From contig CANMND010000003.1 of the NCBI GenBank assembly GCA_947499155.1, positions 372,001-436,000 on the forward strand: 64,000 bases of DNA. Direction: 5' to 3'. The notes under the pieces were generated by a model. The model had not been told where the DNA came from. It saw only the letters and a list, made by a program, of their open reading frames with translations, and did not search any database. Every line of letters starts with the position of its first letter. Positions within the stretch are counted from its first letter, which is position 1. A program made the position numbers and the translations under genes. The DNA is from an uncultured Sphingomonadales bacterium (GTDB lineage: Bacteria; Pseudomonadota; Alphaproteobacteria; Sphingomonadales; Rhodothalassiaceae). Shown here piece after piece: positions 8,582 through 18,535 of this stretch.

Positions 8582-9499
8582 CTATGATCCGTCCATGGCA
8601 GCTTTCAGGGCAAGAGCACGCTGATAAACCGTCCGCTTTTTCTCACCAGTCATAAAAGCCACCGCCTGCGCCGCTTCTTTCACAGTCATCTCACGGAGCG
8701 CCCGCCTCAGGGCATCATCCATGACGCCCTCTTCTGCCTCTTTGGCATCGGGCGGGCCGATCACCAGAACGATCTCACCCTTTACTGCCTCTTCCTGCCT
8801 TTCATAGGCATTGGCCAGCGCTTCCAGATCACCACGGCGCACTTCTTCGTGGGTTTTGGTCAGCTCGCGGCACACAGCTGCCTGACGCGGCCCCAGAACG
8901 GCGGCATAGTCTCTCAAGGCTGCCGCAATGCGATTGGGGCTTTCATAAAGAGCCAAAGTGGCGTCAAGACCTGCATATGGTTCAACAAAACGCTGTCTTG
9001 CACCTTGTTTGGGTGGGGCAAATCCGAGAAAGAGCACTTTGTCCGTGGGCAGGCCACAGATGGAAAGGGCGGCAACGAACGCGCAAGGCCCCGGAACGCT
9101 CACCACCGGCAAGCCTGCCTCTTGCGCCTGCTCTACCAGACGATAGCCAGGGTCAGAGATAAGAGGCGTCCCCGCATCAGATATCAGGGCGATCGCCGCA
9201 CCATCTTTCAGCTTTGCCAGCAGCTTGGGCGCCATGCGGACGGCATTATGTTCATGATAGGCAAGCAGGGGCCGCCTGATTCCATAGCGGTTCAAAAGCT
9301 TCAGGCTGGTTCTGGTGTCCTCACAGGCAATGACATCGACAGTTTCCAGTATTTTCAAGGCCCTGTGCGAAATATCTCCCAGATTGCCTATGGGTGTTGC
9401 CACCACATAAAGTCCAGGTACAGGAGCCTCATCACCATCATTAGCTGACCTGTCGCTCTGAGAAGAATTTGCCACAGTCTCGCCTTCCATTTGCACCAT
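8582..9499 (-). CDS. rsmI: 16S rRNA (cytidine1402-2'-O)-methyltransferase RsmI
   Basis: SAM-dependent methylase of C1402 in the ribosomal decoding centre. Signature blocks: GLYVVATPIGNLGDI, IACEDTRTS and ALISDAGTPLISDPGYRLV of the tetrapyrrole-methylase fold, plus the RsmI C-terminal region. Up to 305 residues from the ATG at 9499. A GTG at 9475 has a better ribosome-binding site (GGAAGG, 7 nt spacer) and would drop only eight poorly conserved residues, so the exact start is uncertain. It is divergent from the LppC-like lipoprotein and followed by yraN, a standard alphaproteobacterial arrangement. Confidence 0.95.
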   Translation of the reverse strand: MVQMEGETVANSSQSDRSANDGDEAPVPGLYVVATPIGNLGDISHRALKILETVDVIACEDTRTSLKLLNRYGIRRPLLAYHEHNAVRMAPKLLAKLKDGAAIALISDAGTPLISDPGYRLVEQAQEAGLPVVSVPGPCAFVAALSICGLPTDKVLFLGFAPPKQGARQRFVEPYAGLDATLALYESPNRIAAALRDYAAVLGPRQAAVCRELTKTHEEVRRGDLEALANAYERQEEAVKGEIVLVIGPPDAKEAEEGVMDDALRRALREMTVKEAAQAVAFMTGEKKRTVYQRALALKAAMDGS

Positions 9500-9573
9500 G
9501 CTGCAAGCACCGCTAGCTTATGCGCCGCTAACGGGCAAGGATGATCTTGTCACAAGACTTGAGGATCGCAAAT

Positions 9574-10914
9574 ATGCTGCGACTGGTAAAATATGCTGTG
9601 CTTTGTCTGGGGATAGCCTTGCTTGCTGCGTGTTCCAGCGATCAGAAAAGGCCTGACCAAATACCCCCTGTCGCGGAAAGCCCCGCACCCATCACCCCAT
9701 CCAATGACCGAAGTGACCCCATTCTTGCACCGGAAAGCACGCCTATCCGAATTGCTTTGCTTTTGCCCTTGAGTGGTCCGGCCCAATCGGTCGGTGAAGC
9801 GCTCCGGGATGCCGCAGCCCTTGCCCTGTTTGACGCCTATGACCCGCGCCTTGTCCTGATGCCCCTTGATACCAAAGGTACGGCGATCGGTGCAAAAGAA
9901 GCAGCCGAGGCGGCTATTGCCAACCAGGTATCCCTCGTACTTGGCCCCTTGCTTGCCGATTCAGTAACCGCTGTCGCCCCCCTGCTGCGTGAAGCCGGCC
10001 TCCCCCTCATTGGTTTTTCCAACGATCGCAGTGTTGCAGGCCCCTCAGCTTATCTCATGGGTTTTATGCCTGATCAGGAAGTGGAGCGCATTACCCGCTA
10101 CGCCATAGAGCGCGGCCATGAGCGGCTTGCGGGAATTGTTCCCCTGTCCGCTTATGGCGACAGGGTATTGCAGGGATTCGGCCCAGCAGTCCTCAATTCT
10201 GGCGGCGAGGTTATTTCACTTGTGCGCTACGAGCCCGATCCCGGCCTGTTGAATGAACCGGTCAAGAGTCTTGCCCGTTATGAGTCCCGGCGTGCAGCGT
10301 ATCTTGCAGAAGTCAAAGCGTTGGAGGCTCTGGGTGATGACCTGTCACAGATGCTTTTAAAACAGCTTAAAGTTCAGGAAACCATTGGGGATGTGGGGTT
10401 TGATGCCCTTCTTATCGCCGAAGGAGACCCTCTTGTACGCTCACTGGGGCCATTGCTGCCCTATTATGAAATAGATCCGGACAAGGTTCAGTTTCTTGGG
10501 ACTGGTCTTTGGGACGAGCCAACCCTTGGCCGTGAACCGCCCCTTAATGGTGGCTGGTTTCCTGCTCCTGCCCCTGAGGCACCCCGTGCGTTCTTGAAAC
10601 GTTTCAATGAGGTCTACGGGCATCCCGCACCCCGCATCGCAACTCTTGCCTATGATGCCATGGCTCTGGCGGCAACCCTTGCGCGGAATCCTGTCCGGGC
10701 CGAACGGTTCTCCCGCAATGCTATTGAATCGCCCTCAGGCTTTACCGGACTTGATGGAAGTTTTCGCTTCCGGTCAAATGGCATCTCCGAGCGCCATCTA
10801 TCCATACTGCAAGTCAAAAGAAACGGCTTTGAGGTCATTGATCCTGCCCCCACGAGTTTTGAACCAGACAGGGTTGGAGCATCTTTCAATATCAGCCCAG
10901 CAACCGCCCCGTAA
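9574..10914 (+). CDS. LppC/LpoA-like lipoprotein, penicillin-binding protein activator family
   Basis: 446 residues from the ATG at 9574, preceded by GAGG 9 nt upstream; an ATG at 9541 would put 11 extra residues before a clean lipoprotein signal. The lipobox LLAAC places the lipidated Cys at residue 20. The rest looks like a type I periplasmic-binding fold (IRIALLLPLSGP, then VSLVLGPLLADSV and PLIGFSNDRSVAG), as in LpoA C-terminal domains that activate peptidoglycan synthases. In alphaproteobacteria this family lacks the N-terminal TPR part of enterobacterial LpoA, as here. Divergent from rsmI. Its 3' end overlaps hemW by 23 bp on the other strand. Confidence 0.85.
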   Translation: MLRLVKYAVLCLGIALLAACSSDQKRPDQIPPVAESPAPITPSNDRSDPILAPESTPIRIALLLPLSGPAQSVGEALRDAAALALFDAYDPRLVLMPLDTKGTAIGAKEAAEAAIANQVSLVLGPLLADSVTAVAPLLREAGLPLIGFSNDRSVAGPSAYLMGFMPDQEVERITRYAIERGHERLAGIVPLSAYGDRVLQGFGPAVLNSGGEVISLVRYEPDPGLLNEPVKSLARYESRRAAYLAEVKALEALGDDLSQMLLKQLKVQETIGDVGFDALLIAEGDPLVRSLGPLLPYYEIDPDKVQFLGTGLWDEPTLGREPPLNGGWFPAPAPEAPRAFLKRFNEVYGHPAPRIATLAYDAMALAATLARNPVRAERFSRNAIESPSGFTGLDGSFRFRSNGISERHLSILQVKRNGFEVIDPAPTSFEPDRVGASFNISPATAP

Positions 10915-12148
10915 GGCTGTTCAGCAAAAGCCTGCCCTCGTCCGTGGTTCGCAGTCGGCGGGGGCTGTCTTCCAAAAAACCAAGGGCGACCAGATCTGCA
11001 AGGGCGTCCCCATCAATGACAGACGCTAAAGGTGTACCGATCCGGTCGGCAAACAGGGTTTTATCAATTCCGTCTGTCAGGCGCAGACCCATCATCACGG
11101 CCTCATGTGCACGGGTCTCCGCAGAAATGCGTTCCTCAGCATTGGTGCCATGTCCGCATGAGTTAACCTGCTCCAGCCACAGTTCAGGGCGTTTTTCCTG
11201 AGCAGTTGCCAGCGCCTCTCCACGAAAGACCTCGCCGCCAGCATTCACCACCGGCAGACGGCCATGGGCGCCAGGCCCGACACCGACATAATAACCCGCC
11301 TGCCAATAGGTGAGATTATGTCGGCATTCTTCTCCCTTGCGCGCATGGTTTGAGATTTCATAGGCAAAAAGTCCGGCGTCTTTCGTCATTTCATCGGTGA
11401 GCGCAAACAAGTCGGCCGCCAGATCCTCGTCCGGCAAGGCAAATTCACCCCGCTTGTGACGCCGGTAAAACGCCGTGTCCTGTTCGATGGTCAACTGATA
11501 AAGCGAGACATGACCGCCATGAAGCTCAAGAGCGCGGGCCAACTCGTCACGCCAGCCTTGAAGGGTTTGTTCGGGACGTGCATAAATCAGATCGAAAGAG
11601 TAACGGTCAAATGTCTTCCGGGCGACCTCAAGTGCAGCCAATGCCTCTGATGCATTGTGCAACCGGCCAAGAAAAGACAGGGCTTCATCATCAAGGGCCT
11701 GTATACCAAGGGACACCCGATTAACGCCTGCCTCTCGATAACCGGCAAACCGCGCCGCTTCAACGCTGGACGGATTGGCCTCCAGCGTGATCTCCAGATC
11801 ATCATCCACCGACCAAAGACGGCTTATGCCGGCAATCACGGCAGCGACAGTTTCAGGGGGCATCAGCGACGGCGTTCCACCACCAAAAAATACGCTGCCA
11901 ACCCGATAACCTTGCGTGCGGCTGGCCATATAGCTCAGCTCTTGCAACAACGCTTCTCGCCAGCGTTCCTGATCCACATGCGCGCGCACATGGCTGTTAA
12001 AGTCGCAATAGGGACATTTTTTTTCGCAAAACGGCCAGTGGACATAGATGGCAAGAGTCTTTGCCTCAGGCAGCACTGCCTGTTCCTCAGATGTCAAAGC
12101 ACCGGGCGAGAAGTTGGTTGAAAGCGTCGGCGCGGTGGCTGATGGCAT
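10892..12148 (-). CDS. hemW: Radical SAM heme chaperone HemW
   Basis: HemN-like radical SAM protein that binds heme and is thought to deliver it to respiratory proteins. The iron-sulfur motif CEKKCPYC (Cys41, 45, 48) sits in [17 protein letters not shown], followed by [10 protein letters not shown] and the [20 protein letters not shown] block. The extra N-terminal Cys pattern of true HemN coproporphyrinogen dehydrogenase is absent, favouring HemW. 418 residues from the ATG at 12148, which overlaps rdgB by 62 bp (36 bp with a GAGGAACAGGCA-preceded GTG at 12076 would be zero). The shorter GTG start leaves 10 nt between genes and is plausible. Last gene of rph-rdgB-hemW. Confidence 0.92.
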   Translation of the reverse strand: MPSATAPTLSTNFSPGALTSEEQAVLPEAKTLAIYVHWPFCEKKCPYCDFNSHVRAHVDQERWREALLQELSYMASRTQGYRVGSVFFGGGTPSLMPPETVAAVIAGISRLWSVDDDLEITLEANPSSVEAARFAGYREAGVNRVSLGIQALDDEALSFLGRLHNASEALAALEVARKTFDRYSFDLIYARPEQTLQGWRDELARALELHGGHVSLYQLTIEQDTAFYRRHKRGEFALPDEDLAADLFALTDEMTKDAGLFAYEISNHARKGEECRHNLTYWQAGYYVGVGPGAHGRLPVVNAGGEVFRGEALATAQEKRPELWLEQVNSCGHGTNAEERISAETRAHEAVMMGLRLTDGIDKTLFADRIGTPLASVIDGDALADLVALGFLEDSPRRLRTTDEGRLLLNSLTGRLLG

Positions 12149-12683
12149 GTTTTTTTACAGGGTCCATTTCCCCAAAGGTAATTGCCTCACCCTCGGGCAC
12201 AAAAATCGGATCATAGCCAAAGCCGCGATCCCCCGCAGGGGGGAACTGCAAGTGGCCATGAACATTCCCTTCAACAGTTTCCACATGCCCATCGGGCCAT
12301 GCAAGGGAAAGCGCACAGGTGAAATGGGCAGCCGACGGACGTCCGTCAAGGGATTGCTCCACCTTCTGCATGGCCAGGGCAAAGTCCTTGTCAGGCCCGG
12401 CCCAGCGTGCGGAATATATCCCCGGCCTCCCCCACAAGACATCCACACACAAACCAGAATCGTCCGCAAGCGATGGCAGGCCTGACGCCTCGCTTGCTGC
12501 TTTTGCTTTCAGTTCGGCATTGGCAATGAAGGTCGTTCCCGTTTCTTCCGGTTCGGGCAGATCCAGATCAAGGGCGGACACGACCTCAATGCCAAGAGGG
12601 CGCAAAAGCTCGCCGATTTCACGGACTTTGCCCTGATTATGGCTCGCAATCACCAATTTTTTCTCGGTGAATTTGCGTGCCAT
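12087..12683 (-). CDS. rdgB: XTP/dITP diphosphatase (RdgB/HAM1)
   Basis: House-cleaning enzyme that hydrolyses dITP and XTP to keep deaminated purines out of nucleic acids. Motifs: [14 protein letters not shown] at the N-terminus, [11 protein letters not shown] with the catalytic acid pair, [12 protein letters not shown], and [11 protein letters not shown] with SHRADAF near the end. 198 residues, the usual length. The ATG at 12683 overlaps the rph stop (TGATG); a GTG one codon earlier is possible. Operon rph-rdgB-hemW. Confidence 0.95.
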   Translation of the reverse strand: MARKFTEKKLVIASHNQGKVREIGELLRPLGIEVVSALDLDLPEPEETGTTFIANAELKAKAASEASGLPSLADDSGLCVDVLWGRPGIYSARWAGPDKDFALAMQKVEQSLDGRPSAAHFTCALSLAWPDGHVETVEGNVHGHLQFPPAGDRGFGYDPIFVPEGEAITFGEMDPVKKHAISHRADAFNQLLARCFDI

Positions 12684-13402
12684 CACTTCAGGCCCAAAGT
12701 GCGCTTTTGTTCAGCAACGATCCGGTCACATCCAATGCGGGCCAGTCGCATCATGCGCAGGAGTTCCTCTTCGGAAAAAGGCGCACCTTCTGCCGTGCCC
12801 TGAATTTCAACAATGCCGCCCGATGCAGTAAGGACAAAATTGCTGTCGGTTCCAGCCCGGCTGTCTTCCTCATAATCAAGGTCAAGCAAGGGGACGCCAT
12901 CGACCAGACCACAAGACACCGCCGCCACCGGCTCGCTGATCGGCAGGGTTTCTATCAGTCCCGCATCCCGCATATAGCGCATGCAATCAACCAGCGCGAC
13001 AAAGGCACCTGAAATCGCCGCTGTGCGCGTCCCGCCATCGGCCTGAATGACATCACAGTCAATGCGGATCTGGCGCTCTCCCAAGCCTTCCAGCTCGGTT
13101 ATTGCACGAAGGGAGCGGCCTATCAGGCGCTGAATTTCCTGTGTCCTTCCAGACTGTTTACCCCGTGCCGCCTCACGGTCCATCCGGCTGTGGGTGGAGC
13201 GTGGCAGCATGCCATATTCCGCTGTGACCCAGCCCTTGCCCGTATCACGCAGCCAGGGTGGCACACGGGTTTCCAGACTTGCCGTGCACAGGACATGGGT
13301 ATCGCCGAATTTCACCAGGCACGACCCTTCAGCATGCTTCAAATATCCGCGCTCAAGCGTAAGCGGTCTCATTTCATCGCTGGCACGACCGGATTCGCGC
13401 AT
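12683..13402 (-). CDS. rph: Ribonuclease PH
   Basis: Phosphorolytic 3'-5' exoribonuclease that trims tRNA precursors. 239 residues, typical. Visible blocks: [30 protein letters not shown], the [16 protein letters not shown] stretch with phosphate-binding Arg, and [19 protein letters not shown] with the metal-binding acids. First gene of a three-gene minus-strand operon with rdgB and hemW. The 193-bp gap to divergent ftsK must hold promoters for both. No hrcA-grpE follows, although that linkage is common in this class. Confidence 0.96.
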   Translation of the reverse strand: MRESGRASDEMRPLTLERGYLKHAEGSCLVKFGDTHVLCTASLETRVPPWLRDTGKGWVTAEYGMLPRSTHSRMDREAARGKQSGRTQEIQRLIGRSLRAITELEGLGERQIRIDCDVIQADGGTRTAAISGAFVALVDCMRYMRDAGLIETLPISEPVAAVSCGLVDGVPLLDLDYEEDSRAGTDSNFVLTASGGIVEIQGTAEGAPFSEEELLRMMRLARIGCDRIVAEQKRTLGLK

Positions 13403-13595
13403 GCATCGTCTCCACTATCTAAAGTACCCAAGTTGATTTCATGTTCTGTCTAGCCCGTGCCACCCGTATCCGTCCAGCCCCGACATTCCCCCAAATGACG
13501 GTGTTTGCACCAAAGCGGTTGGCTTTAACGGCAAGCTGTTTTACTTTTGTTCCGAATGGGACACAGTTTATGCCCATAAGCCGGTCAAACCGGCC

Positions 13596-15995
13596 ATGGA
13601 TTTGATATCAGGGAGAACAAGCTACGTGGCGCGATTGAAGGCGGCAAGCAAACGACCCCCCCTATTACCGAAAGCTGCAGTCCTGTCGCTCAGGCGTCTG
13701 GGGCTGCTTCTGGGAGGCCTTGCGATTGCAGGGGCAGCACTTGCCCTGTTGCTGGCACTTTTGAGCTTTGATCCCGCTGATCCCAACTGGAATCATCCGG
13801 CCGATGTGGACTCTATTGCCAATCTTCTTGGCTTTCCCGGCGCCGCCATTGCGGACCTGCTTTTGCAAACTTTGGGGCTGGCCAGCGCCATCGTGATCCT
13901 TCCGCTTTTGGGTTGGGCCTGGCGCATAGGGTCTGGTCGTGGATTGCCATGGTTCTGGACACACCTGCTGGTCATTCCCGTAGCCCTGCTGCTTTTTGCC
14001 CTTGCGGCACATGAAGTCCCCCACCCGCCTGAGTGGCCTTATGACGGAATCGGCAGTGGCGGTCTTTTGGGCGACCGGCTGTCCGTCTGGATTTATCAGT
14101 TAAGTGCCTGGCTCGGCCTTGCCCTTCCCGGATGGGTGAATGGCATCATCGGGCTGGTCGGCGGCGTACTTGCATTGCTGGCCGCACTTGGCATATCGCG
14201 CGATGAATGGGGCAGGATCCTTGCTGTCTGTGGTGGTTTATTGCGCAGCACAGGACAGGCCTTCATGGTGGTCGCCAGACAGATCGCTGGCCTGTTCAAA
14301 CGCGCTGATGAGGATGTCACGGAACCCCGGCGTCCGGTCAGGCGCAAAGGCTCATCAGGCAGCAAGGCCGAGCGCATCCGGACCGCCAAGACCCGTATTG
14401 CGCCAAGTACCAAATCCCGCGAAAGCAAACGCGCACGCCGCGAACGACAAGGCTCCCTCTTTCCGGTGACGGATGGCTTTAAACTGCCGCCACTCGACCT
14501 TTTGACCAGCCCCAAGGCACCGGACCCTGCCTGCAGGCTCAGCGAAGATGCGCTGGAGCAAAATGCCCGTCTTCTGGCCACCGTTCTTGATGATTATGGC
14601 ATCGAAGGAAAGATCGTCCATGTCCGGCCCGGCCCAGTGGTCACCCTTTATGAGCTGGAGCCGGCACCCGGTGTAAAATCGGCGCGCGTCATCGGCCTTG
14701 CCGACGATCTTGCCCGCTCGATGAGTGCGGTGTCCGCCCGCGTCGCCGTCATACCCGGCCGCAATGCTATCGGAATTGAGCTTCCCAACAGCCGTCGTGA
14801 GACTGTAAATCTGCGCGCTATCCTGTCGTCTGAAGCGTATGAAGCAAGCAGCGCCCGTCTGCCTTTGACATTGGGAAAAGACATCGGCGGCTCACCAGTG
14901 ATCACCGATCTTTCCACCATGCCGCATCTGCTTGTTGCAGGAACCACCGGCTCAGGCAAATCGGTGGGGCTTAACGCCATGATCCTGTCGCTTTTGTACC
15001 GCCTGCCACCAGAGCAGTGCAAACTGATCATGGTTGACCCAAAGATGCTGGAACTGAGCGTCTATGACGATATCCCGCATTTGCTCACCCCCGTTGTCAC
15101 TGAACCCAAAAAGGCAGTCGTCGCGCTTAAATGGGCGGTGCGGGAGATGGAACAGCGTTATCGTGCCATGTCCAAAATCGGTGTGCGCAATCTCGCTGCC
15201 TACAATAAACGCGTGGCTGAAGCCCAGGCCAATGACGAACCGTTGAAACGTCAGGTACAAACCGGCTTTGACAAGGAAACCGGCCAGCCGATCTATGAGG
15301 AGCAGGAGTTTGATTTCAAGCACTTGCCAATGATCGTCATCGTTATTGATGAAATGGCCGACCTGATGCTGGTGGCGGGCAAGGACGTGGAAGCAGTGGT
15401 CCAGCGACTGGCTCAGATGGCCCGTGCTGCCGGCATCCACCTGATCATGGCGACGCAAAGGCCATCGGTGGATGTGATCACCGGCACCATCAAGGCCAAT
15501 TTCCCGACCCGCATCTCGTTTCAGGTCACTTCAAAAATCGACAGCCGCACTATTTTGGGGGAACAGGGCGCCGAACAGCTTCTGGGACAAGGTGACATGC
15601 TGTTCATGGCCGGTGGCGGGCGCATTACCCGCGTCCATGGGGCATTTATCTCTGACAATGATGTGGAAAAGGTCGCCGACTATCTGAAACAGCAGGGGCC
15701 GCCCTCCTATCTGGAAGAAGTAACAGAAGAACCGGAAGAAGGGTTTGACAGCCCGTTCATTCCAGGCCCCTCAGACAGTGGCGACAATTCTGATGCCTCT
15801 CTTTATGACAAGGCGGTGGATATAGTCTTGCGTGATCGCCGCGTCTCCACCAGCTATATTCAGCGACGCCTGCGTATCGGCTATAACCGGGCGGCCTCAC
15901 TGATTGAGGATATGGAAGACCAGGGCGTAATCAGCGCCGCCAATCATGCTGGGAAACGTGAAATTCTTGTACCTTCCCGTGAAGACGATCTCTGA
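13596..15995 (+). CDS. ftsK: DNA translocase FtsK
   Basis: Septal dsDNA motor that clears the terminus and activates XerCD. About 799 residues: N-terminal membrane domain with four helices at roughly 33-57, 83-105, 119-138 and 164-200; a short basic linker (about 235-290, many Arg/Lys); then the motor with Walker A GTTGSGKS near residue 450 and Walker B IVIVIDEMADLM; and the C-terminal winged-helix gamma domain (about 725-790) with SYIQRRLRIGYNRAASLIE that reads KOPS sites. The ATG at 13596 has no clear ribosome site. A GTG at 13626 with AGGGAG upstream would remove ten residues and is a good alternative. Divergent from rph, upstream of lolA. Confidence 0.97.
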   Translation: MDLISGRTSYVARLKAASKRPPLLPKAAVLSLRRLGLLLGGLAIAGAALALLLALLSFDPADPNWNHPADVDSIANLLGFPGAAIADLLLQTLGLASAIVILPLLGWAWRIGSGRGLPWFWTHLLVIPVALLLFALAAHEVPHPPEWPYDGIGSGGLLGDRLSVWIYQLSAWLGLALPGWVNGIIGLVGGVLALLAALGISRDEWGRILAVCGGLLRSTGQAFMVVARQIAGLFKRADEDVTEPRRPVRRKGSSGSKAERIRTAKTRIAPSTKSRESKRARRERQGSLFPVTDGFKLPPLDLLTSPKAPDPACRLSEDALEQNARLLATVLDDYGIEGKIVHVRPGPVVTLYELEPAPGVKSARVIGLADDLARSMSAVSARVAVIPGRNAIGIELPNSRRETVNLRAILSSEAYEASSARLPLTLGKDIGGSPVITDLSTMPHLLVAGTTGSGKSVGLNAMILSLLYRLPPEQCKLIMVDPKMLELSVYDDIPHLLTPVVTEPKKAVVALKWAVREMEQRYRAMSKIGVRNLAAYNKRVAEAQANDEPLKRQVQTGFDKETGQPIYEEQEFDFKHLPMIVIVIDEMADLMLVAGKDVEAVVQRLAQMARAAGIHLIMATQRPSVDVITGTIKANFPTRISFQVTSKIDSRTILGEQGAEQLLGQGDMLFMAGGGRITRVHGAFISDNDVEKVADYLKQQGPPSYLEEVTEEPEEGFDSPFIPGPSDSGDNSDASLYDKAVDIVLRDRRVSTSYIQRRLRIGYNRAASLIEDMEDQGVISAANHAGKREILVPSREDDL

Positions 15996-16113
15996 TGCAG
16001 CTTGCAAGTCACAATTGAACCCATAAATCGGGTTAAGCCCCAATTCATGCACATGCCGTAATGATACCGTCCTGCAAGCACGAATCCTGCACAAGCAAGG
16101 AAAAGACCGACCA

Positions 16114-16821
16114 ATGAAACATCGTCTTATAAAACTGATAACTGGTTTTGCTCTGTTGCCGCTTGGCTTTGTCGGGACTGCCATGGCCGGACAGAACCAG
16201 GATGTCCCGCCACCGGCGCTTGAGGACGTGCAGATCGAAACCGATGGCCTTCACGCCCGCATTAACAAGATCGAGGCGTTTCTCAATCATATTGATACGC
16301 TGCGTGCGCCCTTTACCCAGATCGCTGACGATGGAACCATCACCCATGGCATTCTCAGTCTTGATCGTCCCGGCCGCATGCGTTTTGAATTTACTGACGA
16401 CACCCCGCTTTTGCTGGTCAGTGACGGCAAAATTCTTAGCTTCATCGACTATGATGTGGGGCAAGTGACCCGCTGGCCGGTCAAGGATACAGCGCTTGGG
16501 ATTCTGGTGGCCGAAAAGGTCGATCTGGAAGCGGCCAATGCCATGATCAGCCGACTGGATATTGGGGAAAGCTCAATACTGCTGGTCTCGGCCACGGACC
16601 CGGAGCGTCCTGAACACGGCAATATCACGCTATTGTTTGAAGACAATAACCTTGATGATTCCCTGGTCTTTAAGGGGTGGGAAGTGATGGACGGACAAGG
16701 CCGTGTAACCCGCGTCAGGCTTGAGGACACACTCATCAACACGGCCCAGCTGGATAATGCGCTCTGGACATTTGACGACCCTCGAAAACTGCCATCGCAA
16801 CGACGGCGGCGCGGGCGTTAA
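16114..16821 (+). CDS. lolA: Outer-membrane lipoprotein carrier protein LolA family
   Basis: Periplasmic chaperone carrying lipoproteins from LolCDE to the outer membrane. 235 residues with a signal peptide ending at about residue 25 (GTAMA). Family features: a helix with IEAFLNHIDTLRAPFTQ, then THGILSLDRPGRMRFEF, and the LLLVSDGKILSFIDYDVGQVTRWPV segment. The C-terminus RRRRGR is unusually basic. It lies 118 bp after ftsK, the conserved ftsK-lolA order of alphaproteobacteria, and is followed by a strong terminator. Confidence 0.92.
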   Translation: MKHRLIKLITGFALLPLGFVGTAMAGQNQDVPPPALEDVQIETDGLHARINKIEAFLNHIDTLRAPFTQIADDGTITHGILSLDRPGRMRFEFTDDTPLLLVSDGKILSFIDYDVGQVTRWPVKDTALGILVAEKVDLEAANAMISRLDIGESSILLVSATDPERPEHGNITLLFEDNNLDDSLVFKGWEVMDGQGRVTRVRLEDTLINTAQLDNALWTFDDPRKLPSQRRRRGR

Positions 16822-16954
16822 AAATTCACGGCCATATCGCCCTTGATTTGCCACACTGCCCACTTATGTACGGACTCGCGGCAGCCTTCCCCTCCCGGAG
16901 TTGTGCCCCCCACTTTTCCGGACTGGCTGCTGCGCAGCGCTGCAACTCGCGCTG

Positions 16955-16994
16955 GCGCCCGGTCGAAGCCCCCCTCGACCGGGCGCATTCTTTT
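16955..16994 (+). terminator. Strong intergenic hairpin after lolA
   Basis: GCGCCCGGTCGA (16955-16966), an 8-nt loop AGCCCCCC, and TCGACCGGGCGC (16975-16986) form a perfect 12-bp stem followed by ATTCTTTT. It lies 134 nt past the lolA stop and 49 nt before the next gene, so it may also shape that gene's leader. Confidence 0.65.
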
Positions 16995-17042
16995 CCATAT
17001 GATGCCATGATCATTATCAAAAGATAACAGGAACCCTTATCT

Positions 17043-17624
17043 GTGGCGGCAGACGATCTTAACGAAATCCTCGAGCAATATCCAACACTTGCCCCCATCG
17101 GACGCTTTTGTCTGCTCATAGAACGAACGCCATGGTTTCGGCATGTGGGCGACCCCATGTCACCGGCGCTTCTGGAGGACGGGCGACGCTATGCTGAAGC
17201 GCTTGGATTCCCTGAAGCAGAGCCTGCGGTTCTGGCTTTATGGGAAGATGCCGCTGGTGCCGCTGAAAGTCTTGATTTCAACAGTCCTGCATGGGAAGTG
17301 GAAGAACAAACGCGCATGGCCCTTGTTTCAGATGCTTTGGAACTGGTGGATGAAGCTGCACTTGAACTTGTCTTGACACATATTGCTGCCATTGCAGCAG
17401 ATGCAGCAGGCGCAGGGGCTGAAGATGTACGCCAGTTTTTGCTGATCAACGACGATGCTTTTGTCCGGGCAGCGACCGGCGCCGCAGTCCAGGTCTGCCA
17501 TCAGGCTGCACTGGTCCTTGCCGCAGACAGCCTGCCGGAGCATGTTTTCTCGCTAAAATACCAGATTTTTGAACATGGTCGCTGGCCTATCGCCATCACC
17601 GGTGGAAGTCTCAACATTTTCTGA
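17043..17624 (+). CDS. Hypothetical protein, helical, unrecognised
   Basis: 193 residues starting at a GTG with AGGAA upstream. I do not recognise a family. The sequence is acidic, Ala/Leu/Glu-rich and looks all-helical and cytosolic: no signal peptide, no membrane helix, no clear nucleotide- or metal-binding motif. A central run (AIAADAAGAGAEDV, then FLLINDDAFVRAATGAAVQVC) suggests helices around a small-residue turn. It sits between lolA and xth, 53 nt ahead of the xth start, same strand, and so may be co-expressed with the DNA-repair nuclease. Codon use looks like that of its neighbours, so this is probably a real gene. Confidence 0.7.
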   Translation: MAADDLNEILEQYPTLAPIGRFCLLIERTPWFRHVGDPMSPALLEDGRRYAEALGFPEAEPAVLALWEDAAGAAESLDFNSPAWEVEEQTRMALVSDALELVDEAALELVLTHIAAIAADAAGAGAEDVRQFLLINDDAFVRAATGAAVQVCHQAALVLAADSLPEHVFSLKYQIFEHGRWPIAITGGSLNIF

Positions 17625-17677
17625 TAATCCTGATCGGTAGACTTTCTCGCTAGCGGATTGTCACCGTGGAGCCGTTT

Positions 17678-18493
17678 ATGACAAAGCTTTCGTCACGACA
17701 TCTTCGAATTGTTACATGGAATGTCAATTCCGTCCGGGCACGGCTTGAACTGATAGATCGATTCATCGCGGAAAAGCAGCCGGATGTCTTGTGCCTGCAG
17801 GAAATAAAGGTGCAAACAGACATGTTCCCGCGCAAGTGGTTTGAAGAGCGTGGCTTTTCTCATCACGCCGTCCACGGTCAACGCAATCATCATGGCGTTG
17901 CCACCTTGTCACGCCTGCCATTGGCCGACATCGACAGTCAAAACTGGTGCGACAAGGACGATGCCCGCCATATCGCATCTCGGCTGGCCAACGGCATAAT
18001 GCTGCATAATTTTTATGTCCCTGCAGGCGGCGACGAACCGGATCGGGAGATCAATCCACGCTTTGCCCACAAGCTGGACTTTCTTGATGAAATGATCAGC
18101 TGGAGCGGCAAGGTCAAAGAGCCAAGCATTCTGGTCGGTGATCTTAATGTGGCTCCGCTTGAAACCGATGTCTGGTCTCACAAACAGTTACTGAAAGTGG
18201 TCAGCCACACCCCGCCCGAGACTGAGCGCATGGAACAACTGATGGCCAGCCATGACTGGGTTGATGCCATGCGCCACTTCGTGCCACGGGAAGAGCCGCT
18301 TTATTCCTGGTGGTCATATCGGGCAAAAAACTGGCGGACTTCCAACAGGGGGCGGCGCCTGGACCATGTCCTTGTCAGTCCGACCCTGAAGGACAGCCTT
18401 GCAGCCATGTCCGTATTTGATGAAGCCAGAGACTGGGAAAGGCCGTCTGATCATGCGCCGGTCATCGTGGACCTGGACCCCACCAGGACCTAA
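17678..18493 (+). CDS. xth: Exodeoxyribonuclease III
   Basis: AP endonuclease and 3'-5' exonuclease of base-excision repair. Start ATG at 17678 has GGAG 6 nt upstream; a GTG at 17666 adds only four residues. 271 residues. Motifs of the exonuclease-endonuclease-phosphatase fold: IVTWNVNSVRAR, DVLCLQEIKVQ with the metal-binding Glu, GDLNVAPLETDVW, and the C-terminal RRLDHVLVSP and RPSDHAPVIVDL with catalytic Asp-His. It converges on the response regulator gene 42 bp downstream. Confidence 0.96.
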   Translation: MTKLSSRHLRIVTWNVNSVRARLELIDRFIAEKQPDVLCLQEIKVQTDMFPRKWFEERGFSHHAVHGQRNHHGVATLSRLPLADIDSQNWCDKDDARHIASRLANGIMLHNFYVPAGGDEPDREINPRFAHKLDFLDEMISWSGKVKEPSILVGDLNVAPLETDVWSHKQLLKVVSHTPPETERMEQLMASHDWVDAMRHFVPREEPLYSWWSYRAKNWRTSNRGRRLDHVLVSPTLKDSLAAMSVFDEARDWERPSDHAPVIVDLDPTRT

Positions 18494-18535
18494 TCCGGAT
18501 ATCAGTGGAAGCGGCAGTCTTAGAACAATATCCGG

